Positions 34,826 through 43,563 of a stretch of 64,000 nucleotides of DNA are shown piece by piece. The notes below the pieces were generated by a model. It did not search any database, was not told the origin of the DNA, and saw nothing but the letters and a program-made list of their open reading frames with translations. The DNA is taken from assembly GCA_002408085.1 (NCBI GenBank), contig DHQL01000012.1:18908-82907 (forward strand), given 5' to 3'. The DNA comes from Spirochaeta sp. UBA5339. Lineage in GTDB: Bacteria; Spirochaetota; Spirochaetia; DSM-2461. Positions within the stretch are counted from its first letter, which is position 1, and the number at the start of each line of letters is the position of its first letter. Both the position numbers and the translations under genes were made by a program.

Positions 34826-35893
34826 TTACTGGTTGATCACCATTGAGGCAACTTCTTCGATTACCAGAACCGGAGAGTCCTCCCTGACCAGGTTGGCACC
34901 GGTACTGATAAGCTTCTCCTGGCTGGAGAGGCCGCCTGTTACCTGATAGTACATTCCCTGGCGGATTCCGGTCTGAATGTTCTTTCTGACGGCCCTGCCG
35001 TCTTCATCCACATAGACATACCAGCCGTTTCCGTCCTTGAGCATCTCTGTTCTGTTGAGAACAATGGCATCGGGAACCAGTTTTGTTTCAATATGGATAT
35101 CTCCTGTGACTCCGCTGGGAACGGCATGAGAGGTGTTGTCAAAACTGATATAGACTGCAAAGGCTTTACGGCTTGAGTCCATGGAGAGGTCCACCTGGGT
35201 CACCGTGCCCTGGAGAGAGACATCCTCCCACTCGGCGATGGCTCTCTGGCCCTCCCGGAGACTGACAATCTCGTGGTCTGCTACCCAGACAACAGTTCTC
35301 AGACGGTCATAGTTGGATATGGTGAACAGGGGTTCTCCGGGGCTGACATTGTCCGACTCCTTAACGGCCATACGGGTGATATATCCGGATATGGGGGCCT
35401 TAACCTCTATCATATCCTGAACCATCTGCCAGTTTGCCTTCTGCACCTCGTATTGGGTTCTTGCATCGTCATAGTTCTGACGGGAGACGCCGTTGCTGTT
35501 GTATAGGCTCTCTATTCTTCTGTATGCCTTCTCGGCGGATTCAAAGGAGGCCAGGGACTGGTAGTAGTTGGCCGAGGGGTTTGTCCGGGGGAAGCGCACA
35601 AGGGGCTGATCCTTCTCTACATAGTCTCCCACCGATACAAGGACCTCTTCTACTGTATCCGAAACAAGGGATGAGCCTGTGGACTCCTTGATTCCCTTCA
35701 GGGATGAGGTAAAGCTCAGGTAGCTGGAGAAGTTCTGCTCCTCCAGGGTTCTGACCTTTACGGGAATGCCCTGCTCTGAGTAGATCTGCTCCAGATCTTT
35801 AAGGGCTGTTGTATCTTCTTTCTGACAGGATGATGCCAGAAGCAGCAGCATTACTGCGGTACTGATCTTGATTACTCTTACGGTCTTTCTCAT
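34826..35893 (-). CDS. RND periplasmic adaptor (membrane fusion lipoprotein)
   Basis: 355 residues with a lipoprotein signal (MLLLLASSC, acylated cysteine at 23). The core has lipoyl/barrel-sandwich halves around a coiled-coil hairpin, with the pattern VEEVLVSVGDYVEKDQPLVRF and APISGYITRMAV. It links the pump to the outer membrane channel. It is the first gene of the efflux operon and divergent from the response regulator gene. The 239-base gap between them contains a large dyad (35994-36039), so the two-component system is the probable controller. Confidence 0.9.
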   Translation of the reverse strand: MRKTVRVIKISTAVMLLLLASSCQKEDTTALKDLEQIYSEQGIPVKVRTLEEQNFSSYLSFTSSLKGIKESTGSSLVSDTVEEVLVSVGDYVEKDQPLVRFPRTNPSANYYQSLASFESAEKAYRRIESLYNSNGVSRQNYDDARTQYEVQKANWQMVQDMIEVKAPISGYITRMAVKESDNVSPGEPLFTISNYDRLRTVVWVADHEIVSLREGQRAIAEWEDVSLQGTVTQVDLSMDSSRKAFAVYISFDNTSHAVPSGVTGDIHIETKLVPDAIVLNRTEMLKDGNGWYVYVDEDGRAVRKNIQTGIRQGMYYQVTGGLSSQEKLISTGANLVREDSPVLVIEEVASMVINQ

Positions 35894-35993
35894 GTCTCGA
35901 TTCTCCTGTTATTATGTCCCTCCGCACCAGGCGGCCGGGTTATGTTCCTTTCCGTTATGACTAAAATCTAATGATTATAACGGGTGTTGACTA

Positions 35994-36039
35994 TTAACAA
36001 CGTTTGAACAAATCTGAACAGACTGTTCAATTTTGTTAA
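35994..36039. promoter_or_regulatory. Repeat-rich operator between efflux and two-component operons
   Basis: TTAACA (35994), TTGAACA (36004-36010) and CTGAACA (36014-36020) are direct repeats about 10-11 bases apart, followed by inverted copies TGTTCAA (36024-36030) and TTGTTAA (36033-36039). The outer parts form TTAAC-TTGAACA-N13-TGTTCAA-GTTAA. Direct repeats one helical turn apart are the normal target of OmpR-type regulators such as the one encoded next door. Confidence 0.7.
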
Positions 36040-36132
36040 GATTTTCTTACTGGTAAAGAGTATCCTGTGAGATGATAATGGAGAGGGTTCCGGGGAATTG
36101 CTCCGGTTTCAGTTCCGGTTGTGGAGAAGGGT

Positions 36133-36825
36133 ATGAATGCAAAAATACTGATAGTAGAGGATGACAGGGATATTGCGGATATTATAATGCGCTATCTTAA
36201 AAAGGACGGTGTCGATCCCGTCTGGCTGGATACGGGAGAGGGGGCTCTGGAGCTTCTGGAGTCCGATAAATTCGATCTTCTTGTTCTGGATATCAACCTG
36301 CCCGGAATGGACGGATTTGAAACCCTCGGGAAGATCCGTAAATTCAGTCAGATTCCCGTGATCATCGTCTCCGCCCGTCAGGAGGATGTGGATATGATCC
36401 TCGGTTTCGGTACCGGTGCCGACGACTATGTGACCAAGCCCTTCAGTCCCTCGGTTCTGGTGGCCCGGATCAGGGCCCATCTGAGACGGATTGAAAACGG
36501 CGGGGAAAGCGACAGCAGGGACATCTGCTTCGGCGACTTCGCCCTTGATCCGGTAAAGCAGGTTCTGCTGAGGGAGGGGAAGACCGTAAACCTCTCTCCC
36601 AGGGAGATGGACCTGCTGATCTTTCTGGTTACCCACGCCGGGGATGCCTACAGCCAGGAGGATCTCTACAGGGAGGTCTGGGGCAATGATTTCGGCGATC
36701 TCAGTACCGTCTCTGTCCATATCAGACGGCTGAGAAAGAAGCTGGGAGAGGTCTCCTCGGACTATAAATACGTCAAGTCCCGCTACGGCTACGGCTACTT
36801 CTTCAACAGGGAGAGCATCAGGTGA
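36133..36825 (+). CDS. OmpR/PhoB family response regulator
   Basis: 230 residues from the ATG at 36133 with GGAGAAGG upstream; a GTG at 36121 precedes that site and is rejected. Receiver domain: acidic pair EDD near residue 10, phospho-acceptor in LVLDINLPG (Asp near 53), a conserved serine/threonine in VSARQ, and the lysine in VTKPFSP. The C-terminal winged helix is of the OmpR type (SPREMDLLIFLV, VHIRRLRKKLG, YVKSRYGYGYFF). The kinase gene overlaps its stop codon (GTGA). It probably autoregulates and drives the divergent efflux operon. Confidence 0.93.
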   Translation: MNAKILIVEDDRDIADIIMRYLKKDGVDPVWLDTGEGALELLESDKFDLLVLDINLPGMDGFETLGKIRKFSQIPVIIVSARQEDVDMILGFGTGADDYVTKPFSPSVLVARIRAHLRRIENGGESDSRDICFGDFALDPVKQVLLREGKTVNLSPREMDLLIFLVTHAGDAYSQEDLYREVWGNDFGDLSTVSVHIRRLRKKLGEVSSDYKYVKSRYGYGYFFNRESIR

Positions 36826-38192
36826 AAGAGAGACTCATGCCCCTGAGCTGGAGGATGGTTACCCTGGCGGTAATCCTTCCCCTGAACCTTGCCATACTGG
36901 TATTCGTGCTGTTTATGCAGGTCTGGTTCTTCCAGACAACCATTGAAAAAGACGGCCTCACAGCCAGACGCTTTCTCTGGAAGGACCTTATTAAGATTGT
37001 CCAGTCTGATTCTCCGGAGACAGTAACCGTTCCCTCCTGGATCTCCCTGGTCATTATGGAGGACGGCACCATCTACTATCCCGAAGAGGATGTCATCCGG
37101 GGGCTTCTCAGGGATTGGTCAACAAGCACCTCTGAAGAGAGGGTTGACAGTTTTCTCACCCTTGCCAGGGCTGCTCTGGAGGTGGAGTTGGATATGACCA
37201 TTGCCCGGTTTTCCTACAGGGGTAAGCGGGGAATCTGTTACTATATTGACGACCGTTTTCCCGGGCATATGCGGGTTCTGGGGAACCGGAAGTATATGAT
37301 TAACCTCTTTATTGTCACGACCCTTCTCTTTCAGCTGGGGGGGATCATCATGTACAACCTGAGACGGAATATGAAGGAGCTGATCAAGGCCACCGAGAGA
37401 CTGAGAAACAAGGACTTTACAACTCCTCTTCAGTTTTGCGGGAAGAAAGAGCTGTCTCCCCTGTTTAATGCCTTTGAGGATATGAGAAAGGAGTTGAACA
37501 GGACAAGCAGTCAGGCGGCACTGACCCTCCTGTCCATCACCCATGACCTGAAGACACCTCTCACCTCCATCCGGGGCTATCTGGAGGCCTTCCGGGACGG
37601 TGTTATCGATGAGGATGACAATGTGGATGAGATCATCGAATCCATGCTGAAGAAGGCCAATCTCCTGGACGGCCGTATCTCGGAGCTTCTGGACCATGCA
37701 CGGATCTTCAACAGCGGATTTGAGAGACCAAATGAACCTGTTGAGGTCATTTCCTGGATAGCCGAGCTTGACAGCTACTGTTTTGAAGAGGCGAAGCTAT
37801 ACAGGCGGGAGTACCGGAGCAGCATACAAATCCCCGATGGAACCCGGGTTCAGGGGGATGAACAGAGGCTCTCCCGGGCTGTAACCAACCTCTTCGATAA
37901 CGCCCTGCGCTATACAGCCGAGGGAGATCTGATCCGTTTCAGCTCCACAGTGGGGGACGGCTCCCTGATCCTGTCGGTGGATGACAGCGGTCCGGGAGTG
38001 CCCGAGGAGGAGAGGGGGTCAGTGTTTGAATTGTTCTTTCGGAAGGACAAGGGACGGAACTCCCGGGGAATGGGAATAGGCCTTGCATCGGTGCAGTTTA
38101 TTGTGGAATTTCACGGAGGACGGGTACGCTGTCTGGATTCTGAACTGGGAGGAGCCTGTTTTGAGATAACCCTGCCCCTGATGGAGGAGTGA
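36822..38192 (+). CDS. Sensor histidine kinase
   Basis: 456 residues from a GTG that overlaps the regulator stop. Two transmembrane helices (about 10-32 and 155-178) flank a periplasmic region of about 120 residues without a recognised fold. They are followed by a HAMP-like linker, a HisKA dimerisation helix with the phospho-acceptor histidine in SITHDLKTPLTSI, and an ATPase domain with an N box (RAVTNLFDNALRY), G1 (DDSGPGV) and G2 (GMGIGLASV). It phosphorylates the OmpR-type partner. Sensed signal unknown; the neighbouring efflux operon suggests an envelope or toxic-compound cue. Confidence 0.92.
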   Translation: MKERLMPLSWRMVTLAVILPLNLAILVFVLFMQVWFFQTTIEKDGLTARRFLWKDLIKIVQSDSPETVTVPSWISLVIMEDGTIYYPEEDVIRGLLRDWSTSTSEERVDSFLTLARAALEVELDMTIARFSYRGKRGICYYIDDRFPGHMRVLGNRKYMINLFIVTTLLFQLGGIIMYNLRRNMKELIKATERLRNKDFTTPLQFCGKKELSPLFNAFEDMRKELNRTSSQAALTLLSITHDLKTPLTSIRGYLEAFRDGVIDEDDNVDEIIESMLKKANLLDGRISELLDHARIFNSGFERPNEPVEVISWIAELDSYCFEEAKLYRREYRSSIQIPDGTRVQGDEQRLSRAVTNLFDNALRYTAEGDLIRFSSTVGDGSLILSVDDSGPGVPEEERGSVFELFFRKDKGRNSRGMGIGLASVQFIVEFHGGRVRCLDSELGGACFEITLPLMEE

Positions 38193-38246
38193 GGGAAAGA
38201 GACGGAATCCCTTGTTAATCGGCCTGTGATCTTTTAAGATGCAGTC

Positions 38247-39497
38247 ATGGTAAAAGACAGCACGCAATTTGATAAGCTAAGCTACAATGTAACTTCCGAA
38301 GTGGGAACTCTGGAGGCCGTGCTGCTGCACCGCCCGGGAAAGGAGCTGGAACGGCTTACCCCCCTCTATCTGGAGGAACTCCTTTTTGAGGATATTCCCT
38401 GGCTGGTCAGGATGCAGGAAGAGCATGATGAGTTCGCCGCTGTATTAAGAGACCGGGGCTGCCGGGTCCTCTACTACGACCGTCTTCTGGCGGAGGTTCT
38501 GGAGAATGATCAGGCCCGGTCTGAGCTGATCGCCGAGACCGCCTCCTTAAGCGGTATCACCCGGCTCAAGGAGCAGGAGGCGGTTCTGGAGTACCTTCAG
38601 TCCCGGAGCGCCGCAGAGCTGGCGGAGATCTTTATCACCGGTCTGCCTAAAAGTGATATTCATAATAAACGGGAGAAACCCAGTCTCTCCTGGTATATTA
38701 CCGAGGACTATCCCTTCTATATCAATCCCCTCCCCAATCTCTACTTTACCCGGGACCCGGGAGCGGTGATCGGAAAGGGCATTTCCATCAACACCATGAA
38801 GACGGCGGCCCGGAAACGGGAAACAGCTATCCTCTCCTATATAAACCGCTTTCATCCCTCTCTGAAAAACAGCGGAGCCCCCCGGTGGTACAGCCCCGAA
38901 TACGCATCCGCTGTGGAGGGAGGAGATATCCTTGTGCTGAGCGACTCGGTGGTGGCCGTGGGCTGCAGCGCCAGGACCTCTCCCGAGGGAATCGAGAAGC
39001 TGGCGGAGAATCTTTTCAATGGTGACTCGGGTATCAGAGAGGTTCTGGTTATACAGATTCCCTTTGACAGAGCCTATATGCATCTGGACACGGTGTTCAC
39101 CATGCTCGATCTGAATAAATTTATCCTCTATCCCGGGATTGCGGGAGGCCTTAAGATTTTCAGCATCACTCCCGGTGGTGGAGACTCCCTCACTATCGAT
39201 CCTCAGAACGACCTGAGAGGGGCCCTGAACCGGGCTCTGGGACGGGATGATGTTCAGATACTCCACAGCGGCGGCTCCGACAGGATCACCGCGGCCCGGG
39301 AGCAGTGGAACGACAGCACCAATACCCTGGCACTTGCCCCCGGTGTTGTGGTGACCTACCGCCGGAATCAGGCTTCCAACCGGACCCTCCGGGAAAAGGG
39401 TGTAGAGGTCATTGAGATCGACGGCTCAGAACTGGTAAGGGGCAGGGGAGGCCCCCGGTGCATGAGTATGCCCTTAAGACGCTCCCCTCTGAACTGA
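38247..39497 (+). CDS. arcA: Arginine deiminase
   Basis: 416 residues. All family blocks are visible: EVGTLEAVLLHRPG at the start, NLYFTRDPGAVIG, the EGGDILVL segment, HLDTVFTMLD with the catalytic histidine, and the catalytic cysteine in GPRCMSMPLRR (about Cys405). Reaction: arginine + water to citrulline + ammonia, the first step of the arginine deiminase energy pathway. Ornithine carbamoyltransferase, carbamate kinase and the arginine/ornithine antiporter are not present in the window. The gene is therefore separated from its usual operon, and may serve ammonia or acid tolerance instead. Confidence 0.93.
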   Translation: MVKDSTQFDKLSYNVTSEVGTLEAVLLHRPGKELERLTPLYLEELLFEDIPWLVRMQEEHDEFAAVLRDRGCRVLYYDRLLAEVLENDQARSELIAETASLSGITRLKEQEAVLEYLQSRSAAELAEIFITGLPKSDIHNKREKPSLSWYITEDYPFYINPLPNLYFTRDPGAVIGKGISINTMKTAARKRETAILSYINRFHPSLKNSGAPRWYSPEYASAVEGGDILVLSDSVVAVGCSARTSPEGIEKLAENLFNGDSGIREVLVIQIPFDRAYMHLDTVFTMLDLNKFILYPGIAGGLKIFSITPGGGDSLTIDPQNDLRGALNRALGRDDVQILHSGGSDRITAAREQWNDSTNTLALAPGVVVTYRRNQASNRTLREKGVEVIEIDGSELVRGRGGPRCMSMPLRRSPLN

Positions 39498-39558
39498 TCC
39501 CTGTCTCCTCAGAAGCGGGGTGTGGTCAGCCTCCGATCCCTTTGCTATACTGGCGTTT

Positions 39559-40188
39559 ATGATTTACAGGAAGGAACGTGAAGGGGTGGCTGCCACCATG
39601 CGGCGCCTCTACCGGCAGGGACTGACAACCTGTTCCGGCGGAAATATCAGTCTCAGAACGGGAGATAATCATCTTCTGATCACACCCTCGGCCCTGGACA
39701 AGGGTATTATCAATTTCAGACAGATCGCTCTGATGACTCTGGAGGGAGAGAACCTCTCCCCCGGTCTGAAGCCCAGCATTGAAACGGATATGCATCTTAA
39801 AATACTGAAGGCAAGACCCGATGTGAATGCCGTGGTCCATGCCCACCCGGTATCGGCCAGCCTGCTTACGGCTCTCAACTCCGGGGGACTCCGTACGGAT
39901 CTCACCGCCGAGGCACGCTTCCTTCTGGGAGAACCGGCATTTGTTCCCTATGCTCTTATGGGCACCACCACCCTGGGAGATCTTGCCGCCGCCTCGGTAA
40001 AGACCGGGGCATCGGCCCTGCTTCTGGAAAATCATGGAGTTCTCTGTGTGGGAAAGACCCTGCTTCAGGCCTTTGACCGGATGGAGGTGCTGGAGGCCGC
40101 TGCAAGAATGACCCTGGCAGCCTCCGGGAACCCCGGCATTTCGGTGCTGACCTCCGAGAGGCTTTCAGAAATCGACGGCCTGCACTAG
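39559..40188 (+). CDS. Class II aldolase/adducin family protein (fuculose-phosphate aldolase-like)
   Basis: 209 residues from the ATG at 39559; an open frame upstream lacks a good start. Zinc ligands and catalytic residues of L-fuculose-1-phosphate aldolase types are present: the glutamate in SIETDMHLKIL (Glu75), histidines in VHAHPVSA (His94, His96) and His in ENHGVLCVG. The substrate phosphate-binding region CSGGNISLR and TPSALDKG are typical. It would cleave a phosphorylated ketose or a related hydroxy-acid phosphate. Its stop codon overlaps that of the convergent GH65 gene (shared CTAG). The substrate is unknown. Confidence 0.85.
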   Translation: MIYRKEREGVAATMRRLYRQGLTTCSGGNISLRTGDNHLLITPSALDKGIINFRQIALMTLEGENLSPGLKPSIETDMHLKILKARPDVNAVVHAHPVSASLLTALNSGGLRTDLTAEARFLLGEPAFVPYALMGTTTLGDLAAASVKTGASALLLENHGVLCVGKTLLQAFDRMEVLEAAARMTLAASGNPGISVLTSERLSEIDGLH

Positions 40189-42443
40189 GAAGTATAGAGT
40201 GAGATCTCCCTGCCTTCTGTGAGGCTGATCTCTTCATCGTCCACCCTGATTTTTATCCCGCCGTCGGCAGTGAAGCTGATGCTCTTCTCCAGGGGATCGT
40301 ATTTGACCCTCAGATGGACTCCCCTGTGGAGAACCGAGAAACTGACCCGTCCCCAGGATGCGGGAAAGGAGGGATTGAAACTCAGCCCCTCTGCGGTCCG
40401 TTCCATATCGGCAAAACCGTTTATCAGGGCTATTCGGGCTCCCCCCATGGCAGCCAGATGAATTCCGTTGTCCGTATTTCCCTCAAGATCCTCCAGATCC
40501 AGAAAGAGATTCTTTTTGAAATGCTCCTCGGCATCATTCTGAAATCCCGCCAGGGCCGCCGCCACCGACTGCACCGCCGATGAGAGGGAGGAGTCGCCGC
40601 TGGTCAGGGGATCGTAATAGGCGTAGTTGGCTGCAATGCACTCTCTGCTGAAGTACTGTTTCTCCAGAAACATGGCCATCAGAACATCCGGCTGTTTCAT
40701 AACCCTGTGGCGGTAGATCTTCAGGGGGTGGTAGAAGAGCAGAAGGGGCCTGTTCTCTTCGGGGGTGTTCTCCCAGTCCCAGGGCGCCTTCTCCAGAAAG
40801 GAGTCGTCCTGTTTGTACACCTGTGAGTTCTCCATCATCGGCAGATAGAACCTGCCTGCCATATCCAGCCAGGAATCTGTTTCATCGGGAGTCAGACCGA
40901 TCCTTCCTGAAAGCTCCTCCATAAACTCCGGGTGTTCCTCCTTCATCTCAAGGGCCACAGCCTCGGCATAGCGCAGATGTTCCCGGGCCATCAGGTTGGT
41001 ATAGAAGTTGTTGTCCACACATGCGGTATACTCGTCGGGGCCGGTGACGCAGTGGAGGCAGAATCCCTTCCCCGGCACCTCCACCGCAAAATTTGCCCAG
41101 AACCGGGCGGTCTCAAAGAGCATCTCCGCTCCTCCCTCCACAAGGAGGCTCCGGTCGCCTGTATTGTCCAGATAGCTCTTCATACCCCAGATAATATCGG
41201 CATTGATATGAAACTGCGCCGTTCCGGCAGGGAAGAAGGCGGAGCACTCACGGCCGTCAATGGTCCGCCAGGGGTAGAGGGCTCCCTTTTCCGAGAGCTC
41301 TGCGGCCCGCTCCCGGGCCTCCTTCAGATGACGGATTCTGTACTCCACAAGGCTTCGTGCACGGTCTGTATCCATGGTGTTCAGGGCTCCCTGTATGTAG
41401 ATGTCCGCATCCCAGAAGTAGTGGCCGTTGTAGCCGGCGCTGCTCAGTCCCTTGGCAGAGCCGCTGCGAATGGGATCGCAGCCCGTGGATTGAAGAAGAC
41501 CGTAGGAGGCATAGCGGAGGGCTCTGGTGTAGGCGGGTATTTTCTCGACCTCAATATCCGCCTTCTTCCAGAACTCCCCAAGATATTCCTCCTGCTCCTT
41601 CAAGGCATTTTCAAAGCAGTCCTTCTGAATGCAGAGATCCAGCTCGGAAAGGGCGCTGCTTATCAGGCCTTCCGCCCCGGTACCGCTGCTGAAGACAGCT
41701 TCAATGGGCCATAGGGCTTCACCGCTGTCGCTCAGATCAAAGTCCTGATAGAACTCGGCAAAGACTCCGGCCCCTGAGCCTCCTATCCGTCCCGGGGCAT
41801 TCATCCCGGCGGCACAGGCATAACTGATGCCGCTGGAAGCTGTGGTCTCCTCTATAAGGCAGACAGAGCCGTCGAGGCGGCAGCTGCTGTTTCTGAATAT
41901 GTCATCCCCCAGGGCTTCGGTCTTTCGGGGGTCGCTGCTCTCTTCACCGTTTCTGTCGGGGGTCTTTATTCTGCGGACAATCCGGCAGCGGCCCCAGCCT
42001 CTGAGGGTAATACGGCTGTAGAGCCGATTCGGATGGGTCAGAGAACAGAGAGTCTCCTCTTTGATTCTGAAGACACTGCCTTCGGCGTTTTTTACTGTGG
42101 ATCGGAGGGTTCTGATTCCCCTGAGCATATCCAACTCAATGATTCCTTCGGTAAACTCAAGGATCTCTTCCCTTCCTGAGGTCCGGTCCTGAATCTCCCA
42201 GTCCAGCACATCGGCCAGGGGAACCATTATCTGCTGCTCTGAGGGATAGCCGTAGGCCTTCTCTCCGTAGGTGATAGGGGCAGACTCAAAGAATCCGTTC
42301 ATATAGGTACCGGGACTCTCTCCCGGTACAGAGGCGGGAACTCCCAGAAGACCGCTTCCCGAAAAAAGGAGGGGCTTCAGGTTGTCGGGGAGAACACCCT
42401 TTTTGAACTCCCCTGTTAGGGTCCATTGAGATTGATCATCCAT
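40185..42443 (-). CDS. Glycoside hydrolase family 65 (alpha-glucoside phosphorylase-like)
   Basis: 752 residues from the ATG at 42443, with GGGAGAT upstream; a longer open frame overlaps the permease end. It has the GH65 beta-sandwich and (alpha/alpha)6 barrel, with HYFWDADIYIQGALN near the middle and the general acid in TGPDEYTACVDNNFYTN (about Glu471). The phosphate-binding segment TDNGIHLAAMGG near residue 690 suggests phosphorolysis rather than hydrolysis. Known members act on maltose, kojibiose, trehalose or nigerose, giving beta-glucose 1-phosphate. It is the last gene of an alpha-glucoside ABC operon, which supports a disaccharide substrate. The exact linkage is not predictable here. 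Confidence 0.9.
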   Translation of the reverse strand: MDDQSQWTLTGEFKKGVLPDNLKPLLFSGSGLLGVPASVPGESPGTYMNGFFESAPITYGEKAYGYPSEQQIMVPLADVLDWEIQDRTSGREEILEFTEGIIELDMLRGIRTLRSTVKNAEGSVFRIKEETLCSLTHPNRLYSRITLRGWGRCRIVRRIKTPDRNGEESSDPRKTEALGDDIFRNSSCRLDGSVCLIEETTASSGISYACAAGMNAPGRIGGSGAGVFAEFYQDFDLSDSGEALWPIEAVFSSGTGAEGLISSALSELDLCIQKDCFENALKEQEEYLGEFWKKADIEVEKIPAYTRALRYASYGLLQSTGCDPIRSGSAKGLSSAGYNGHYFWDADIYIQGALNTMDTDRARSLVEYRIRHLKEARERAAELSEKGALYPWRTIDGRECSAFFPAGTAQFHINADIIWGMKSYLDNTGDRSLLVEGGAEMLFETARFWANFAVEVPGKGFCLHCVTGPDEYTACVDNNFYTNLMAREHLRYAEAVALEMKEEHPEFMEELSGRIGLTPDETDSWLDMAGRFYLPMMENSQVYKQDDSFLEKAPWDWENTPEENRPLLLFYHPLKIYRHRVMKQPDVLMAMFLEKQYFSRECIAANYAYYDPLTSGDSSLSSAVQSVAAALAGFQNDAEEHFKKNLFLDLEDLEGNTDNGIHLAAMGGARIALINGFADMERTAEGLSFNPSFPASWGRVSFSVLHRGVHLRVKYDPLEKSISFTADGGIKIRVDDEEISLTEGREISLYTS

Positions 42444-42462
42444 TTTTATCTCCCATGAAATA

Positions 42463-43563
42463 TCAGCCTTTGACTGATCCGGCCATAAGACCTCTGACAA
42501 AGAACCTCTGAAGTCCGAAGAATACAGCAAGGGGAATGATCATACTCATAAAGGCTCCCGAAGTAAGAAGGTGCCAGTCCTGTCCCTTTTCACCGACCAT
42601 GGCGGCGAGAGCGGAGGTGACGACTCTGTTCTTGTCTCCCAGGAAGACCAGGGCCACAAGATAGTCGTTCCATACCCAGAGAAACTGAAAGATCGCAAAG
42701 CTGGCCAGGGCGGGAATGGAGAGGGGCAGTACCAGACGGACAAAGGTTGTAAAGGGTGTTGCTCCGTCCAGATAGGCGGACTCGAAGATATCTCTCGGCA
42801 GGGTGCTGATATAGTTGTAGAGGAGGTAGACCGCCAGAGGCAGTCCGAAGCCCGTATGGGCCATCCACATGCAGAGAAAGGTTCCGGTGATGCCCCAGCG
42901 TGTAAAGTCCCGGAGCACAGGGATCAGTGCAATCTGCAGAGGAACGACCAGCAGGGCCACAACCATGATAAACAGTGGCTTTCGTCCCGGAAATTCCATC
43001 CAGGCGAAGGCATAGGCCGCAAAGGCGGCGATAAGAATGGGTATTACCGTGGCGGGTATGCTGACGGCAATGGAGTTGAGTACGGCGGAGGAGAAGTTGT
43101 TTCCCTGGCGATAGATGGTGTTGCCGTTGGCATCGGTAAACTGTACGGTTCCTCCCGAAAGGACGTCCCGGTAGTTCTGCAGGGTGAGGTTGGCGCCGAA
43201 GCCGACCCACTTCTCTTCATAAACATCGATCCGTCTGGACCGTTTGTTGCCGTACCAGCGCAGTTCCCTTCCGTCTTCAAGGGCAACACCCTGGCGCCAC
43301 TCTTCAAAGGAGGCCGTGACCCCTTCAATTTCGACAGGGCCATTGGGATCTGTTTCCCGGGGGAGCTGAAGCTCTTCGGTTTTGGCAAAGGTCTTATGGG
43401 GCAGTACCGACCACCATCCTGTGGCAAAGATGTCCGCAGGGTCCCGGAAGGAGGTGACCAGAATTCCCAGGGTGGGGACGGTCCATACCAGCACGATGGA
43501 CAGAAGAACAACGGCTACAAGTATTCGTTTTGCAGGTGATGTTTTCAGATTTGATTCACTCAT
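42463..43563 (-). CDS. Alpha-glucoside ABC transporter permease (MalG/AglG type)
   Basis: 366 residues with six or more hydrophobic helices and the EAA loop (YLDGATPFTTFVRLVLPLSIP) that contacts the ATPase. It is longer than most MalG proteins owing to a hydrophilic insertion of about 100 residues (about 45-140) after the first helix, a feature known in AglG-type permeases. It overlaps the end of the MalF-type gene by 4 bases (ATGA). The ATPase subunit is not in this operon and must be encoded elsewhere, perhaps shared. Confidence 0.88.
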   Translation of the reverse strand: MSESNLKTSPAKRILVAVVLLSIVLVWTVPTLGILVTSFRDPADIFATGWWSVLPHKTFAKTEELQLPRETDPNGPVEIEGVTASFEEWRQGVALEDGRELRWYGNKRSRRIDVYEEKWVGFGANLTLQNYRDVLSGGTVQFTDANGNTIYRQGNNFSSAVLNSIAVSIPATVIPILIAAFAAYAFAWMEFPGRKPLFIMVVALLVVPLQIALIPVLRDFTRWGITGTFLCMWMAHTGFGLPLAVYLLYNYISTLPRDIFESAYLDGATPFTTFVRLVLPLSIPALASFAIFQFLWVWNDYLVALVFLGDKNRVVTSALAAMVGEKGQDWHLLTSGAFMSMIIPLAVFFGLQRFFVRGLMAGSVKG

